A stretch of 64,000 nt of DNA from Marsupella aquatica (taxonomy: Eukaryota; Marchantiophyta): the NCBI GenBank assembly GCA_973895155.1, contig OZ316898.1, positions 2,728,001-2,792,000 of the forward strand. The letters are read 5' to 3'. The stretch's first letter is position 1; every line of letters starts with the position of its first letter. The notes under the pieces are model-generated. The model saw nothing but the letters and a program-made list of their open reading frames with translations, did not search any database and was not told where the DNA came from. Made by a program: the position numbers and the translations under genes. Below, piece by piece: positions 9,454 to 22,497 of the stretch.

Positions 9454-12400
9454 TAGGGCTATTGTCGTGGCGAGCAGGCATTATTTGTGCGATCGCGATC
9501 GAACCTTCCAATCTGTCAATCGCAGTCAGCACGTGATGAGATCGACGACTGGAGTACATCTAGGAAGAATTATTAGTTTAAATAATTAAGGGAATTAGTA
9601 GGGGGAGACTGTATACCGTTGGATTCTTTCTCGATTTTCCCGTACTACATTATAGATGAGGATGCATGAGCCATCATAATGTTCACGGAACACTGTCCCC
9701 ATTATTGTACCTTGCTTCTTCCAAATAAAATTCTTACTACTTTAAACTCATTCCAATTTATTCGTGACTCACTAAGAGTAAACTGCATAGTATTCATAGA
9801 AGGGTCACGAATAAACAGTCATCGAAAACTATAGTACTTAGTTGTGTCATTCTTTGGCATGGTAATCATTCAAATTTGCAGCGCAGAAAAAAGATCTGCT
9901 CAATAAAGAGAACGCATAAAACCAAGAGTAAATTAAATTTAGCATGTACCAAAGGAATAGAAAGGTTTCACACAGAAAGGAATGAAATGAAATGTTGTTA
10001 CATGCACAACATTTCAAGGAGGACCCGCATGGATGCACAAGAAGACAATGCGATACTTACTCATTTGCAAAGTGTAATGATGAGAAATATAGATAATGGT
10101 GCAAACAAATAAAAACGCCAAACCCCCCAAACCGGGAGACCCAAACCAGGAGATACGGTCCCATAGGCAAAGCAACCCAATAAAGGAGAAGGAGAAAAGG
10201 GCCAAACAAGCCAAGCAGACCCTACAACCATAAGGAAACAACCAACCAAAGAATACACTAAGTGGCCAAGAAAACTAGTGCCCTAGTGGATACAGAACTG
10301 AAAAGTCTGGTAGAGTTATAGAGTAAACCGCATAGGAGAGTCACAAAATGAAATCTGCCCAGATGCCGTAAAATCAACAATTGTCTCAGCTCTACCCAGG
10401 ATAATGAATATCTAAGTTATTTGAAGTGCCATGGATATCCTCTGTCTAAACAAGGTGGTGAGGACAAAGACAGGAGGATAAGGCCTTTGCTCAATCCAAA
10501 ATACCTCACAAGCCTAAGGAACTGGTCAAAGGTAGGATGCATTACTATACCAAAGACCTCAAGTTAGAGCAAAAGGGTAAAACAAATCACTAGAGTAATA
10601 AACAATGTAGGTTTCCTCCTTGAACCAAGGCTGTGTGACCGCATACAAGTATGGGCGACAACCGCAACTTGGATCCCTCCTATAGGATATGCAACAAAGA
10701 CATCACCCAGAGAACGAGCCCCTACACAAGAAAGACCAAATCGGCCCGCCACCCAATTTATTTGAATGAAGTCAAGTACAAAAATTTAGATGGTACAACG
10801 GGAGAAGTTTAAATGCAAAAGCTTCCTCTGCATGCATGGATGATAGGGAGGGGCGCATCTCTTTTGAGTAAAATTTGTTCTTTGTACAATGACATTTTTT
10901 TTGCATACAACATATTTTACCAATGATATCTATTTTGTAAATGATATTTTTTAACAAGACATTTTTTGTGCAACGTCATCCTTCATGCAATGAGAATGTA
11001 ACTTTGCACAACATCATCTTTTTTGTATTCATACTTTTTCACTTTATGACATTTTTGTACGATATCTTTTACTTAACTACATGTTTTGCGCATTCAACAT
11101 CATCTTTCATGCAACATCTTTATGCAACAACATCTTCTGTTCAATGCATGGGGATTGAGCTTGTAAGTCTAGAATAGGAAGCATTTTCTTCAATGTTGAA
11201 GAGCAATGGTACAATAATGAAGAGGTGACCCTTGTATGCAGTTGTTTTTAGTGATACTCCTATGGAAATAATTCTTGACCCTCTTATCCAATTTATTCTG
11301 GAGCTTTAGTTTTATTCTTCTTGTCACCCTCTTCTGATTTATTTTTTAGTTTTACCAGGGGTGCGTTTGGTTTACTCTTGGGCTTTATTGGTGAGTATTT
11401 TCAGTTTGCTGCCTACAGTAGTAGAAGTTTGGTTTGCTGCTCGGTCAGCTTTTATTGTAGATGACCAAGAACACGCATGGCCCGGCAGAAACTCACGATT
11501 TATTAGCAATAGAAAACATACAAGAAAAAACAATATGAAGAAAGTGGAAGAAGGTAATAGCAAAAATTTCTCTGTAACCCCCCTAGGCAGTTTACTCGAG
11601 GCTTTCCTGGAAAAATTTGTTGCACAATAGGCTTGAGTTCTTTTGCTGTTTTCTTGGGCTTTTTGGCTCCTTGGGTTTTCCACTTGTTTTTTGACTTCTA
11701 TTGGGTCTCCTGCCGGTCTCCTGCCTAAGGAGTCCTCTCTCTGGATTTGGGACTTTCTGTTCTCAGGCAAGGTTTGGTTTTGGATGGAAAAGCATTTTGC
11801 CATGTTGACTGATAACACTTTTCTACTTGTGGGTTTTGTCTAGCTACTTAACACTTTTCAACTTGTGGGTTTTGATAGCTTTCATTGTTTATTGGAGTTT
11901 ACTTCACCTACTGAGTAACTGGAGTTTACGTCACCTGTTGAATAAAGCACTTGGTGGGTGATGTACGTTGGTGGGAGGAGTCATTCCGAACACGCAAGGA
12001 ATGAGAGATCAAAGATTGAGCGCACAAAATAATGTGAGAAAGAGTCAGAATTTCGATGACAGGGGCGCAAGGACGGTACCATGCAATGCACTTGAATTCC
12101 ATTCGGGCCTTGGGAATAAGGCATCTTCTGCAGCCCTGTCCGTGAATTCCAGAATGGGATAGACGTTAGCCGGTTCAATTGTCACAAATATTGCCTGGAC
12201 AATTTCGCAATTGTATGAATACATATATATTTCAGGTCCACTACATCAAGTAAGTCTCTGCCGGTGAAGTGAACAACATACTACAAAAGCCTCTCTGTTG
12301 GTTGAGTCAATCCGCAATACTAGTAGAATCGAGTCTTCTCAAGTTTTTGGCAGAATCAAGTCTTCTCAAGTTTTTGGCAGTTCAATTTCTTTCATTGACC

Positions 12401-14796
12401 GGGTTTTCTCTCGACATTCAATCCATCTTTTAGACCAAACATGGTGGTCAGCATATCTCCAGCCTTTTCTCGTCGAAACAGGGTCCAGCCAGGACTGCCT
12501 GTTGCTCAGTCTAAATTCTCGTTCGGGGTTTCGCTCCCTAGTTTTGCAGAAGCAACAGAATTGAAGTGTCCACGACACTGAGCATATTCACAATCCAACA
12601 ACAACATCACCCACTGTTAATCTCGGACCTTCATAACAACATGCTTCGGATCTGAGGTATTATCTCCAATTTGCATCTGCATTGGGAATTTGTGTTCGTT
12701 TCAATGCCCCCCACTGCCCGCCCCACGGACAGGCCACAGAAGAAAATACGGAGGTTTTCCATTCACAGGAGTCTCTCGAGTCTTACTTACTTGGTCTACA
12801 AGCAGTCAGCTGCTGACGTGAGGCTCAGCGAGAGTGTGGAGCCCAGGAATGAGCCCCTCCCCCACCCTCGGCCCCCCACATAATCTCTCCAAAAACCGCC
12901 CGAGAAGATAATGGGCAGCCCAAGACAGAAAGCTCGAGAAAGGGTCCACCACTCGAGCATGACTGTGCAATGCAAAAAGCCAAACAGTTAGTACACTACA
13001 GTCTAGCGATGCACACACTGACGATCAAACGATGGACACACTGAAGTACTGAACAACGATGCGTTACCGGAGCTCACGCGGGACAATAGTGGACTCCTTT
13101 CTCACAGCCTTTCTGTCTCCCACTGACATATCACGAACGGTAAGGAAATGGCACGGAAAAATATGTGCATTGGTGCACATCGCAATGACTGACACGGTAT
13201 ACTTCTGTGGTGGGACTTTTGGGCTTGTGAGGTTTTCATTGTGACTTTGTGAGGTCATTGCTGCAGAGGGAGCATTCAAGAGTGGGACCCAGTCTAATAA
13301 TAGGGCCTGAATGGGACCCAGAGGTCATAATAATAGGGCTCATTCCCAGAGGTTTCCAGCTACCAGAATGCTACAGGGGGGGTCACTGACCAAAATATGT
13401 GGTGACCGACCAAATTGGTACAAGTAATGGGAGCCAGAATGGTACTTTTATGAGGTAAATGCCCAATGTTGTCTGTTAAAATTGGCCACTACTGTAGCCA
13501 ATTTTTTGGCTAGTTCTAATCACAATACTGGGAAAGCACGCTGAGGAAACTTTTTAGTTGGAAAAGTTTGAATGGCCACCCGTGAAAGTCCAGAAGCAAG
13601 GAAAAAAACCTTTTCAAGATCAAATACTGCAAACCAAGTTGTCACAGTATGAGCAATGGGTATCTACACAATATACACAATATAATAAGGGATCCGGCTC
13701 TTTTGAAGGCATCGCTGTATACGAAAATAGAATTGGCGGGAATTAATCTCAACCCTTAGATGTAAAGGATGTCTTTTTGTGACCCTGGATTGGAAAAAGT
13801 TCATACCTGTAAATACCTCAAAAGATCATGAGGGTAAAGTATATGAATGAGTTCTCGATGGAATCTAGTCTAGAATTCTTGTGAAGCGAGCTACCGATGA
13901 CTCCGATACTGTTCCTCCACATGCAAATCTGGAGAGCCTGGAGCTCTGGAGCTCTGGAGTTCTGGACTGCTGCTCCAGTCTGGAAAGCCGCGTGCAAAGC
14001 GGGACGCAGAAGTCAAAACTGGTCATGCTCACCTGACGTGATGATGATGACTGCATGACTCTGGTGTAGCACAGTTGTTCGAAAAGACACGCCGCCATGC
14101 TACCGTATGAAACGAGAGGGAAGACCAATCCGTCCACCGTGAAGACCATGTTGAAGACCTCATCCCAAGCCTTGGAGACTCCTTATATTACCGAGATTAC
14201 AAAACTACTTGTTGGGCAGCAGCAGGCGGATAAGCTGTAGCCGTTTCTGTAAAGGACGCTGTCTTTTCTCCGCGACTGTCGAATGGTCTTCCTTCAAATA
14301 CGATGGCAGCGCAAAGCAGGGTTCCTGCTGGCCCAGCTTTTTGATTAATTTAATCGAATGAATTCTCGCACCGAACAGATTCCCGACATATTCAAGACAG
14401 CGCCCTGTTCTCAGTTCGAAGGACGGTCATGAACTGATGGATGAAAGGCACCGGGTAGATAAAAAGCTGTCCGATTTCAATTGATCAACAGCTTCAGACA
14501 GTTGCATTGGCCGTGTTTGCGGGACTGTTACACAGCGTTTGATGAGAAGTTTGAACAATTGGAGGTTGAAGACCCCTCTTTCCCACTTTCCAGCGAGGGG
14601 TGCATTTTCTAGACTGAGAATCGTCTTGTGTTTCTCTCCTCCTTTTCCCACTTTATTACCGTACGCAGGACGCTTTCGTTTGCTGTGGTTTGTAAAGTAA
14701 CAATGGCCCGATCTCATTTCATCTTTTTGCAGTGACGTGAATTAGAAATCTGGGCACACACAACTTGAAATCGAGACAGTGAACGAACTGTTTATT
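9454..14796. other. Long gene-poor spacer
   Basis: I find no supportable gene. About 10930-11140 is T-rich, with recurring variants of the word gcaacatcatctt. About 11380-11820 is open on the minus strand but resembles nothing known. A minus-strand open piece from the ATG at 14149 runs to a good donor context (CGTCAG|GTGAGC near 14031) and could be a first exon; no partner exon was recognised. Short direct duplications occur at 12325-12378 and near 13940. The rest is probably decayed transposon sequence. Confidence 0.35.
12325..12378. repeat. 27-bp tandem duplication
   Basis: Two units at 12325-12351 and 12352-12378 differ at a single base (gaatcgag versus gaatcaag). No coding context. Confidence 0.8.
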
Positions 14797-15060
14797 GTTG
14801 AAAATCTGATGATCACTTACAATGACTCGCTGGAGCTGATAGTGTCATTAGCCCTAAGTATGAAATTTTGTGGGGCTTGGTTGTTTGAAATCCTTACAGA
14901 AATCCATGTTATTTGGAAACTCAAATTGACAGTGGACAAAGCATCTAATGTTGAAATCCTCATGATCACTTACAGTGACTCTCTGGAGCTGATACTGTGA
15001 GTCATTAATCCTAACTATCAAATTTCTTGGGCTTGGTTGTTTGTTTCAAATCCTTTCGGG
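14797..15060. repeat. Imperfect tandem duplication, about 153-bp period
   Basis: The segment from about 14797 is repeated from about 14950. Shared blocks include gatgatcacttacantgactc, ctggagctgata and gggcttggttgttt. Divergence of several percent shows it is older than the other small duplications here. No gene. Confidence 0.65.
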
Positions 15061-17364
15061 AACAGCCCATCTCCATAAAGCCACAAATGTTTAATGGCTC
15101 TTTGGCCGGCCCTACCTTGCTTGGGAAGTGTTTATGAATGGACACAATATTATCTCGGTAATGGAGCTTAGAGCTGTGGTTTCTGCCACAAAAAAGCTAG
15201 TAGGTGAATTTATTGGTAATGCTGTGATTTTCAATGCTTCTTTGCTGCAGATTAGTGAGCTCTCGACCAAATTGGTGGGCTATTTTCATCCTTCTTTGTG
15301 ATGGGTTCAAGCTTCTTGATAGTGGAAACGTGTTGGGGAGTCCGCTCTTTCTTTTCTACAAGTCTTCATAAGCTCCGTATTCTCACCAACGATCTGAACC
15401 TCAGTCCATGACACATGGAGGATTTTAACGTCTTGGGATGACTGTACATTGTACATTTCTGATCAAAGTAGAGCCAACCCAAAGGCCTCAGCTCTCAGCA
15501 GGCTTCCACGCAGATCTTAAGTTTTCATCCTGGTGTTAGAGTTTTGCCATTCTTACCCTTTACCTGTGAGTCCTTAACATCTACGCCCCACTAGATGTTG
15601 TACCTGTAGATTGGCTGTCTTTGTGTGTCTTCCCTCTCTACCGATCATGACAATCACCTCCGCCACCTGAGAGGTCTTTCTAAGGTAACAAGCATACACC
15701 AATATTATTGATTGATGATGTCCTTGGTAAGCTACCAGAACATTTATTGGGGTAGATGGCCTTCTCGTTTTAGTGCTGCTGGCCTGTTGCAATAGAGTTA
15801 TAACAGAACGAGTGCGACATGGAGGACGTTTGATTTCCCCCCTTTACTGAATCCGGGTGTACTAGATTCTTGAGACTACGCCTGTGTCATAGTTATGGCT
15901 TCTTTGGAAACCACCGAATCATGGCCCTGCCTGGTTCTTCAGGCTCTCCAAAATGGAATTACTCGTCTCCAAAGTTGATTTGGATGAGGGGAACGCTTGA
16001 CAGTATTTGTGACTTTGAGAAGTCCAGGTCCAAGCGTTGCAGCTCAGCAAATTAAGAAAGTACCAACTGCAGGCACCCGTCAAGAATGCACTGGTGCAGA
16101 ATCTCTATTCTAGTACCCAGTCACATGAAGTCAGCCCTCTAGAGGATGATGGTAAAGCTTAACGCGGGTCGACTCTACCAGGCATAAAAAGGAGGTGAGG
16201 GATTCAAGAGCAATCAGGACTGAATGTGATACTTCGAATTAATTCCTAATCAGGTATGTCCCTTCAAATCGAATTGACAAATTTAAATTGTAAATAGTGT
16301 TGAGTGAAATTGTGGTATTCAGGGGAGATTTTACTCTTTCCTATAGTCTTGTACCAATTGAACAGAACACTTAATGGCCACGCGTTTCTTCAACCAACTC
16401 CACAGTTGCTGAGGTACTTGGACCTTACTTCATACTTCACCCAAAGCAGCAGAAGGTACAAAGTCTGACTCAAGAAAAACTCTGACTTGTGTGAGCTGAA
16501 CGAGGAAGTCTCTAAAGATAGTGAGAAACTTGGACACGAATAGCTTTAGAGTCCTCGTTGGCATATTATAAGATTGGCTCATCCTAGTTTAACTATAATC
16601 TTCCAGCATCAATGCTAGATATATAACTCTGTTTTCTTAGAATGTCTTGTGACTCCGACCATTTGCCTAGTCACGCTTCCAATTGAGAATAGAATCAACT
16701 AAATAGGAAAACTCATAAACATGTCAATGAGACTGAGTGGTGATGGTGCTCAAACAAGAGACAGTCCCAAGTATTACTAATTTCAGTCACTAAGATGGAA
16801 ATGATTGACATGCTGGATTCAATTCGTGCAATGCTTTTAGTCCAATTACTCTGTTTCAAATAGAAGTGCCAACAGATGAATAATCCTAAGGATGGAGTTA
16901 GTAAATGTCGAGAATGTGAAATTGCAACAGTTGGTTTTTAATAGCGGGTTCACTCTATTTCTTAAGAAGGATTTGGAATAGCATTTAGTTTAGTGGTGGA
17001 AATTCCCTAGTCTGAAAAGTCATTGTCTTTTCCTAAGTAGTCAGAATCTGATGGTTATCTTTAAATCTAGGGAAAGCCAATGGTCAGAAACTAATCTGGG
17101 ATTATTCCTAACTTCTTCTCCTTCACATAAGGTGACATTAATCACCCCGGCAAGAAAGTAAAACCCTTATAAAGTAAACTAAATTTGAAGCTAGTCGAGT
17201 CTTAATACACATCATACAAAGGTTTTGTTGTGGCAAAGTTTTCCCAAAATCTGCCTGCTCAAAAACCTTTCACCACTTTTGGCAATTTCCGCTAGAGTTT
17301 TGGAGTCCCATTAGCCAGTTCCCAACAAGCCCTGAGCAGGACAATTGTTTACAGAACAACCTGG

Positions 17365-17457
17365 GGTAATAAGCACAACGGGTGTTATGTGATGAAAGAC
17401 AACTTAACATCTGGGATGGTAATAAGCACAACAGATGTTATGTGATGAGAGATAACT
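17365..17457. repeat. Direct duplication, 53-bp offset
   Basis: A block of about 40 bases (ggtaataagcacaac..gatgttatgtgatga) at 17365-17404 recurs at 17418-17457 with a few changes. Confidence 0.7.
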
Positions 17458-18335
17458 GCAGGAAAAGGCGATGAATATCCAAGGGTGAGCATACTCTAAT
17501 GATGGGATTGGACTGCAACACTTATGTTGGCTCTAAATATGCAACCCGCCCCAGGCTCTTCCTATTGCCAACATGTCTGACTTGCTTAGCGGCCTAACAA
17601 TACGATCTGGGGCCATTTTGAGCCCCCCGTCACTTTAATAAAACTTTGTTCAATCAATAGTGAGGTGAAGATATTCCTCCAACAATTTGAGGAATTGGGA
17701 ATGAATTCATACAAGGAAATTTGACTAATTTGACAAACCACACACTTTTTGACAGTAAAAAATGTGAACATTTGAATGGAAAAAGTTACAGCCCTTTGAA
17801 TAAATAGAAAGCTATAATACAAGGTTACACCTTTTTATAGCGTGGTCCTCCGTCATGTTTGCAACGTCCCCAAAAGGACAAACATACAAAAATCTTACCA
17901 AAGAGAAGGAATAAAACCAAATAAACATTTCATTTTAGTGTGAATGAAATTGAAGTGCACCCTTTCCAAGCAAGAAGGGATCCAGTAGAACGAAGGGAGA
18001 TGGGGAGGGTCTATCAATGCACTAGGGTCAAGGAGACTTCCCTTTACAAACTCAGTAAAAAGTGTAAACCAATCGTAGTCCTTCATTAAAAATTTGTTTT
18101 GCTGATCCATCTATACCTCTTTTAATCTCAATTGCCTCTGCCGGAGCTGCTCATAGATTGCCCAAACCTGACCAAGATGAAAATTTAATAGAAGTCTCAT
18201 TGACATGTTATTAGTTTTCCTATTTAGAACTCTTGGAATCTCAAAATGGAATCTCAAAATGTTTTCTCGTTGTGTCCAAACTAGAGATTATTCCATTTGC
18301 TCGGATAGGATTATGAAAATTAGAGGAGCTTAATT

Positions 18336-18540
18336 ATGAACTACGATGACAAGGACTTAGAGTAAGAAAATGCACTGTTTTATGGTTACATCAAACATTT
18401 TGGGATCACTCTGAATATTGAAGGGTTATGAAGAGAAGCACACCTATGAACTAGGATGATGACATAAACTTCGAGTAAGAAAATAGACTTTCTCATAGTT
18501 ACAACAAACATTGTGGGATCCCTCTGAAAAGAGAAGATTA
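18336..18540. repeat. Imperfect tandem duplication, about 110-bp period
   Basis: The segment from 18336 (atgaactacgatgac) recurs from 18446 (atgaactaggatgatgac), both followed by a gagtaagaaaat block and a ttacancaaacatt block. Confidence 0.65.
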
Positions 18541-18963
18541 CAAAATTCAAAGTTTAAAATTGGGTTTTTGGCTCTTTTGTTCCTTCCCCTTGATTGGATC
18601 TCTCCCTTGTGGGATCCCTCGTGGAAGTCTTTTGTTTATTGGCAATTTGATAAATATAACCTGAATACAACCGACAATATGACAATATAAGCTCAGATAG
18701 GATCCTCATCCTAAACCTTTTCCTCCCATAGCATTAGTTGGCCCTCCCTGGATCTACGAAAACATACACTTCAAGTAGAATATCATCGACTCACAATAAA
18801 AAAACATTTTGAGATTCCATTTGAGCTTAGTTTTCAAGGTGCGGATCAGCTTATTTTTTAAGTGCTAAGTTTTGCCAAATTCCACCTCCCAAAAAACTGT
18901 TAGCCACTTTTGGCTAATATTAGCTAGATTTTTTTAACACCATTAGCCACTTTTTCACCAAAT

Positions 18964-19215
18964 CATGTACCTCATTCTCCAGAATCTAGCCGTCCTCCTT
19001 AAATCTATGGATATCTGACTGTCATGATCTAATTCAGTGAAATGTGACAGTGAATATTCGTAGAATCTATTCCATTAGAGAAGAAAAAACCATGTACCCC
19101 ATTTTCCAGAATCTAACCGTACTCCTTAAATCTATGGATATCTGACGGTCGTGATTATAAATTCAGTGAAATGTGATAGTGAATACTAGAATCTACTCCA
19201 TTAGAGAAGCAAACA
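18964..19215. repeat. Tandem duplication, 127-bp period, member of a dispersed family
   Basis: Units begin at 18964 and 19091 (catgtacc..ccagaatct) and end with a block ccattagagaag. A more diverged relative appears near 25540-25640 (accccatttgccagactctgac), so this is a locally duplicated member of a dispersed repeat. Confidence 0.7.
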
Positions 19216-19385
19216 AATACCCTTACAAAATTAAGCTGGTTCCGATGGTGACTCCATTCGAGCCATAGACTCGAAAGCGTGGGAATTGGGGATCATAAGT
19301 ATGGTGCACAACTTTATCGGCAAGGCTAAGATTGTTCGTGAGTAGATTCACTGAGGATCAGCAGAGCAGGTACAGTGCAATAATC

Positions 19386-20705
19386 ATGGTGGCGTTCTCA
19401 TTCACAGGACGCATCGAGGTCGTGTGGCTGCTGATCCTGCAGACAACGTATTCTTACTACTTTGTGTTGAGATTGCGGAAAGGTCTTCCCCGGCTGCTTG
19501 GCCTTCTGCCATTGTTTCCGCCATCTCTCCTCGTGCCCTGGAGAGCTCCGACTGTGTCCGAGCGCGTGGTGTTGAGCTTCTTCTTCCTATGGATGATCAA
19601 CACCAAGTTGCTCCTGCTCGCTTGGGACATGGGCCCAGCTGCAGACCCCCTCGCCCTCTCGACCTTTCCCCGATTCTACTTCTCTCTCACGTCCGCCCTG
19701 CATCTCAAACGGGCTCATCAGCAAGTCTCCAATCGGAAGACACAGGATGGCAACCTTGGTGACGATGTGGATGGAATGATAGGAAGCTCGACATGGAGAT
19801 CCGATGGCAGCCTCGTCGGGGATGAAAATGGAAGGAAATCGAGCTCAAATCCGGAATCTGATGGCCTCTCTAGCAGTCTCGTTCGGAGGAGACGTGTTGC
19901 AGATGATGGCGGCAAGATCCATAACCAGCCAAGTGAATTACAGGTGGGGCAAGTAACAGCTAAAGGAGGGATTAAAGGAGGGAGTGTTTCTAAGTTGGTA
20001 GAAATGGTTGTGTCATCACGAGTTTGGCAGGTTGTGTTACTCAGGTCTGTGTTCCACCTCACCGTAGCAGTTTCCCTACTGCGGATGCTGCTGGCATGGA
20101 AGCACCTCATGTCCGAGTTTGTGGTCGACATTGTTCTAGTATTTTATCTCTACTTCTCCTGTTTGTTTCTGTTTGAGTCGGCCGCTGCAATCCCGGCTTG
20201 CCTTCTCGGAACTGAGACCAACCCACAATTCAACATGCCATTCCTGGCAGACTCTCTGGCAGATTTTTGGGGCCGGAGATGGAACTTACTGGTGAACAAC
20301 CTTCTGCGCGTCTCTGTTTATGAGCCAGTGCTAAGATTACTCAATGGGAAGAATAAACCCACGCCATGGGGGCGAGTTCTCCCGACTGCAGCCACATTTT
20401 TGGTGTCCGGTCTTATGCATGATGTCTTCTGCTTCTATGGGAGCCGAATTCGGCCATCGTGGGAGCTCACGGCATTCTTCGTGTTGAATGGGGTCGGCAC
20501 CATTTTAGAAGGGTTCCTCCAACCTCGGCAACGTTCTCGGGTGCCGAGAGTAGTAAGGTGGGCTTGCACTTTGAGTTTTCTCTACATCACTGCCTATTGG
20601 CTCTTCTTCCCTCCCCTCATCCGGACTGGTATGGTCGATGCTATAGAAGAAGTTGGTCAGGGTATTGATTGGATCGAAGGGCACATTTTCTGGTGGCGGC
20701 ACTAG
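19386..20705 (+). CDS. Wax synthase (long-chain-alcohol O-fatty-acyltransferase), copy 1
   Basis: Predicted ER-membrane acyltransferase of the MBOAT wax-synthase family, which joins fatty acyl-CoA to a long-chain alcohol to make wax esters. It has a single exon and 439 residues from the ATG at 19386; the frame is open upstream to 19332 but without an ATG. Hydrophobic segments lie near residues 10-30, 35-52, 60-82, 215-235, 243-268 and 390-412. A polar Ser/Gly-rich loop (about 108-200) separates the two halves. Family motifs are FPRF (94-97), MPFLADSLADFWGRRWN (284-300), RVSVYEPVLR (308-317) and SGLMHD with the presumed catalytic His345. Most relatives have MHE where this has MHD. Two paralogues follow on the same strand. 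An AATAAA lies 266 bases past the stop. Confidence 0.9.
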   Translation: MVAFSFTGRIEVVWLLILQTTYSYYFVLRLRKGLPRLLGLLPLFPPSLLVPWRAPTVSERVVLSFFFLWMINTKLLLLAWDMGPAADPLALSTFPRFYFSLTSALHLKRAHQQVSNRKTQDGNLGDDVDGMIGSSTWRSDGSLVGDENGRKSSSNPESDGLSSSLVRRRRVADDGGKIHNQPSELQVGQVTAKGGIKGGSVSKLVEMVVSSRVWQVVLLRSVFHLTVAVSLLRMLLAWKHLMSEFVVDIVLVFYLYFSCLFLFESAAAIPACLLGTETNPQFNMPFLADSLADFWGRRWNLLVNNLLRVSVYEPVLRLLNGKNKPTPWGRVLPTAATFLVSGLMHDVFCFYGSRIRPSWELTAFFVLNGVGTILEGFLQPRQRSRVPRVVRWACTLSFLYITAYWLFFPPLIRTGMVDAIEEVGQGIDWIEGHIFWWRH

Positions 20706-21496
20706 CGGCAGGAGAGCATCCTCTTTTGGTGCTCTCACAGATAGAGATTTTCCTTCCGAATTGAGGACTTACGTCTAGAGCTATTTGCTCTATGCTTGCC
20801 CCCATCTAAGTTCAGTAGCGTCCCCTCACTGCAAAGCGGTGGAGATGCTCAAGAGAGTGTGTCCTCGTTGGAAATTGTAACACTGGCAGCGAATTCTAAG
20901 GTTCTGATGGGGATTCTTTTCATTCGAATTGCATCTTCGCTGCTAAAATTCATCACGGAATTTGTAAGCGAATAAACCTTAGTTTGCAGATACAAAGCTC
21001 AAGGACCTCATTGAAATTTCTAGCGAAGCAAAGAACTGTTGGCGGTAGTCCTCGTGCTTGATGAGAAACTTCGCTTTCTGGTTGTTCAAGTAGTCAAAAC
21101 TAATTCGCTTTCACATGAACGTATGAACGAGTATTCTTCTTTGACTAGTACACAGTAGAACTGGTTTTGACAACTTGAATTGATGAGACTTGTAAGAATT
21201 GCAGGAGTTTTTCAAACCAAATTTGTGAATATTTTTTCAAATTAGAGAAAAAGAATGTTACCCAAAAACATTGTGCATGATATGGGCGCCTCCCTTGGAA
21301 TGAGGCCCCCAAGAGGGCCACTGCAAGCAAGATGGGCAATGGCAGTCACCAAGAGAGCGAGAACTTTTCTCTGTTTTTTTTCTATTTTTTCTCCCCTTTT
21401 TCTCTTCCGCTCTCTCACTCCCCTTTCCCTGCCCCTATCCCTTTATCCTCCCCAGGTTTCTCCCTTCCCCTCCATACTCTCGCACCCAGGAGGCTC

Positions 21497-21832
21497 CCTC
21501 CCCAACACAGCCCACCTAATTTGTCTTTTTTTTTTCCTTTCTTTTCCTCTCCCTTGTACCCTCTGTTCTCTCCCTCCCTCCTTCCCTTTTCTTCCCTTTC
21601 CTTCCCTTCAACACGATTGAAAACGAGAAAATTTAACAGGGAGGAAAAAAATAAAAATTTTCCTCTCTAGTACCTTCCCCAACACAGCCCACCTAATTTG
21701 CCCTTTTTCCCTTTCTTTTCCTCTCCCTTGCACCCTCTGTTCTCTCCCTCCCTCCTTCCCTTTCCTTCCCTTCAACATGATTGAAAACGAGAAAGTTTAA
21801 CAGGAGGAAAAAAATTAATTTCTCCTCTCTAG
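21497..21832. repeat. Tandem duplication of a pyrimidine-rich block, 177-bp period
   Basis: The segment starting ccccaacacagcccacctaat at about 21500 is repeated from about 21677. Each copy runs through a CT-rich tract and ends with gaaaacgagaaa and a gaggaaaaaaat block. Differences are mostly in homopolymer lengths. Confidence 0.8.
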
Positions 21833-22325
21833 CAAAAAGCCAAAAAAGCCCACATACTAAGATACTTCCCATGTAGTGGCTATTTGCTAGAAGCACGGTA
21901 CCTTATGTAGTATTTTCTATTTGCTTTAGAAGCAAGGCTACATCCATTGGGTCTCCCTTTTCAGTCAATTCAATGGTGTCAAAAACACTAAAATACAGTG
22001 GAGTCTCCTGGCTTGTTCCCTCCTTTTTCAACTCTAAGTGCACCCGGGGAGATTTTGGCAGGATCCATTACTGTACTGGTTAATTGATGTGACCTTGTGC
22101 ACATAGAGACAGACCAGGCTGAGGATAATTGCACATTTAACAAAGGGACGTAAATCACATACTCTTATCAAAAAGTGCACAATTCTACAGGTTTGCGCTT
22201 TTCGCGTAGTGCACACCCAATGCTTTTTAGTGCGTGAGTGTGCACTTACAGTGGGACGACAGTACCTGCTTGTATCTTGACCTGGATGTCATTCTCGTGT
22301 TGTCGTTGTTTGTGGCTCCTCAGTC

Positions 22326-22334
22326 TATAAAATA
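22326..22334 (+). promoter_or_regulatory. Possible TATA box of wax synthase 2
   Basis: TATAAAATA lies 164 bases upstream of the ATG at 22498, a position compatible with a core promoter and a 5' UTR of roughly 130 bases. The assignment rests on motif and position only. Confidence 0.3.
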
Positions 22335-22497
22335 TGAGGCTATGGCGGTGGGGCAGAATGGTGTCGCAATGGTGCAGGAGATGGCATTGTATTGGTTCGC
22401 ACTCATGAACACTATGGACGCAGAGATGGATTGATTTTCCGTCCTTGCTACCTCCTCCTTAGTAGCGCTTCACTGATTCGAGAAGGGTGAAGGCGAC

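Larger units (their letters stand above)
15061..19385. other. Spacer upstream of the first wax synthase
   Basis: I see no gene. The stretch contains three local direct duplications (listed separately) and AT-rich sequence. Variants of a motif around ccacttttggc..ttagcca recur near 17270, 18900 and 25250, suggesting a dispersed non-coding repeat family. The last few hundred bases should hold the wax-synthase promoter; no clear TATA box was assigned. Confidence 0.4.
20706..22497. other. Spacer between wax synthases 1 and 2
   Basis: I see no gene. It contains the 3' flank of copy 1, a polypyrimidine tandem duplication at 21497-21832, and the presumed promoter of copy 2. Short pieces near 22150-22250 carry the gtgcac/gcgctt words also seen near 4.2 kb. 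Confidence 0.4.

Noticed and set aside
11372-11818. 148-residue minus-strand frame
   Set aside because: No ATG at its start, no domain, and a plus-strand frame overlaps it; likely chance.
14032-14149. Possible first exon ending at CAG|GTGAGC
   Set aside because: A good donor and an ATG, but no recognisable partner exon or family, so not called as a gene.
19424-20131. Additional open frames inside wax synthase 1 (and similarly inside copies 2 and 3)
   Set aside because: Shadows of the MBOAT coding frame; no independent motif.
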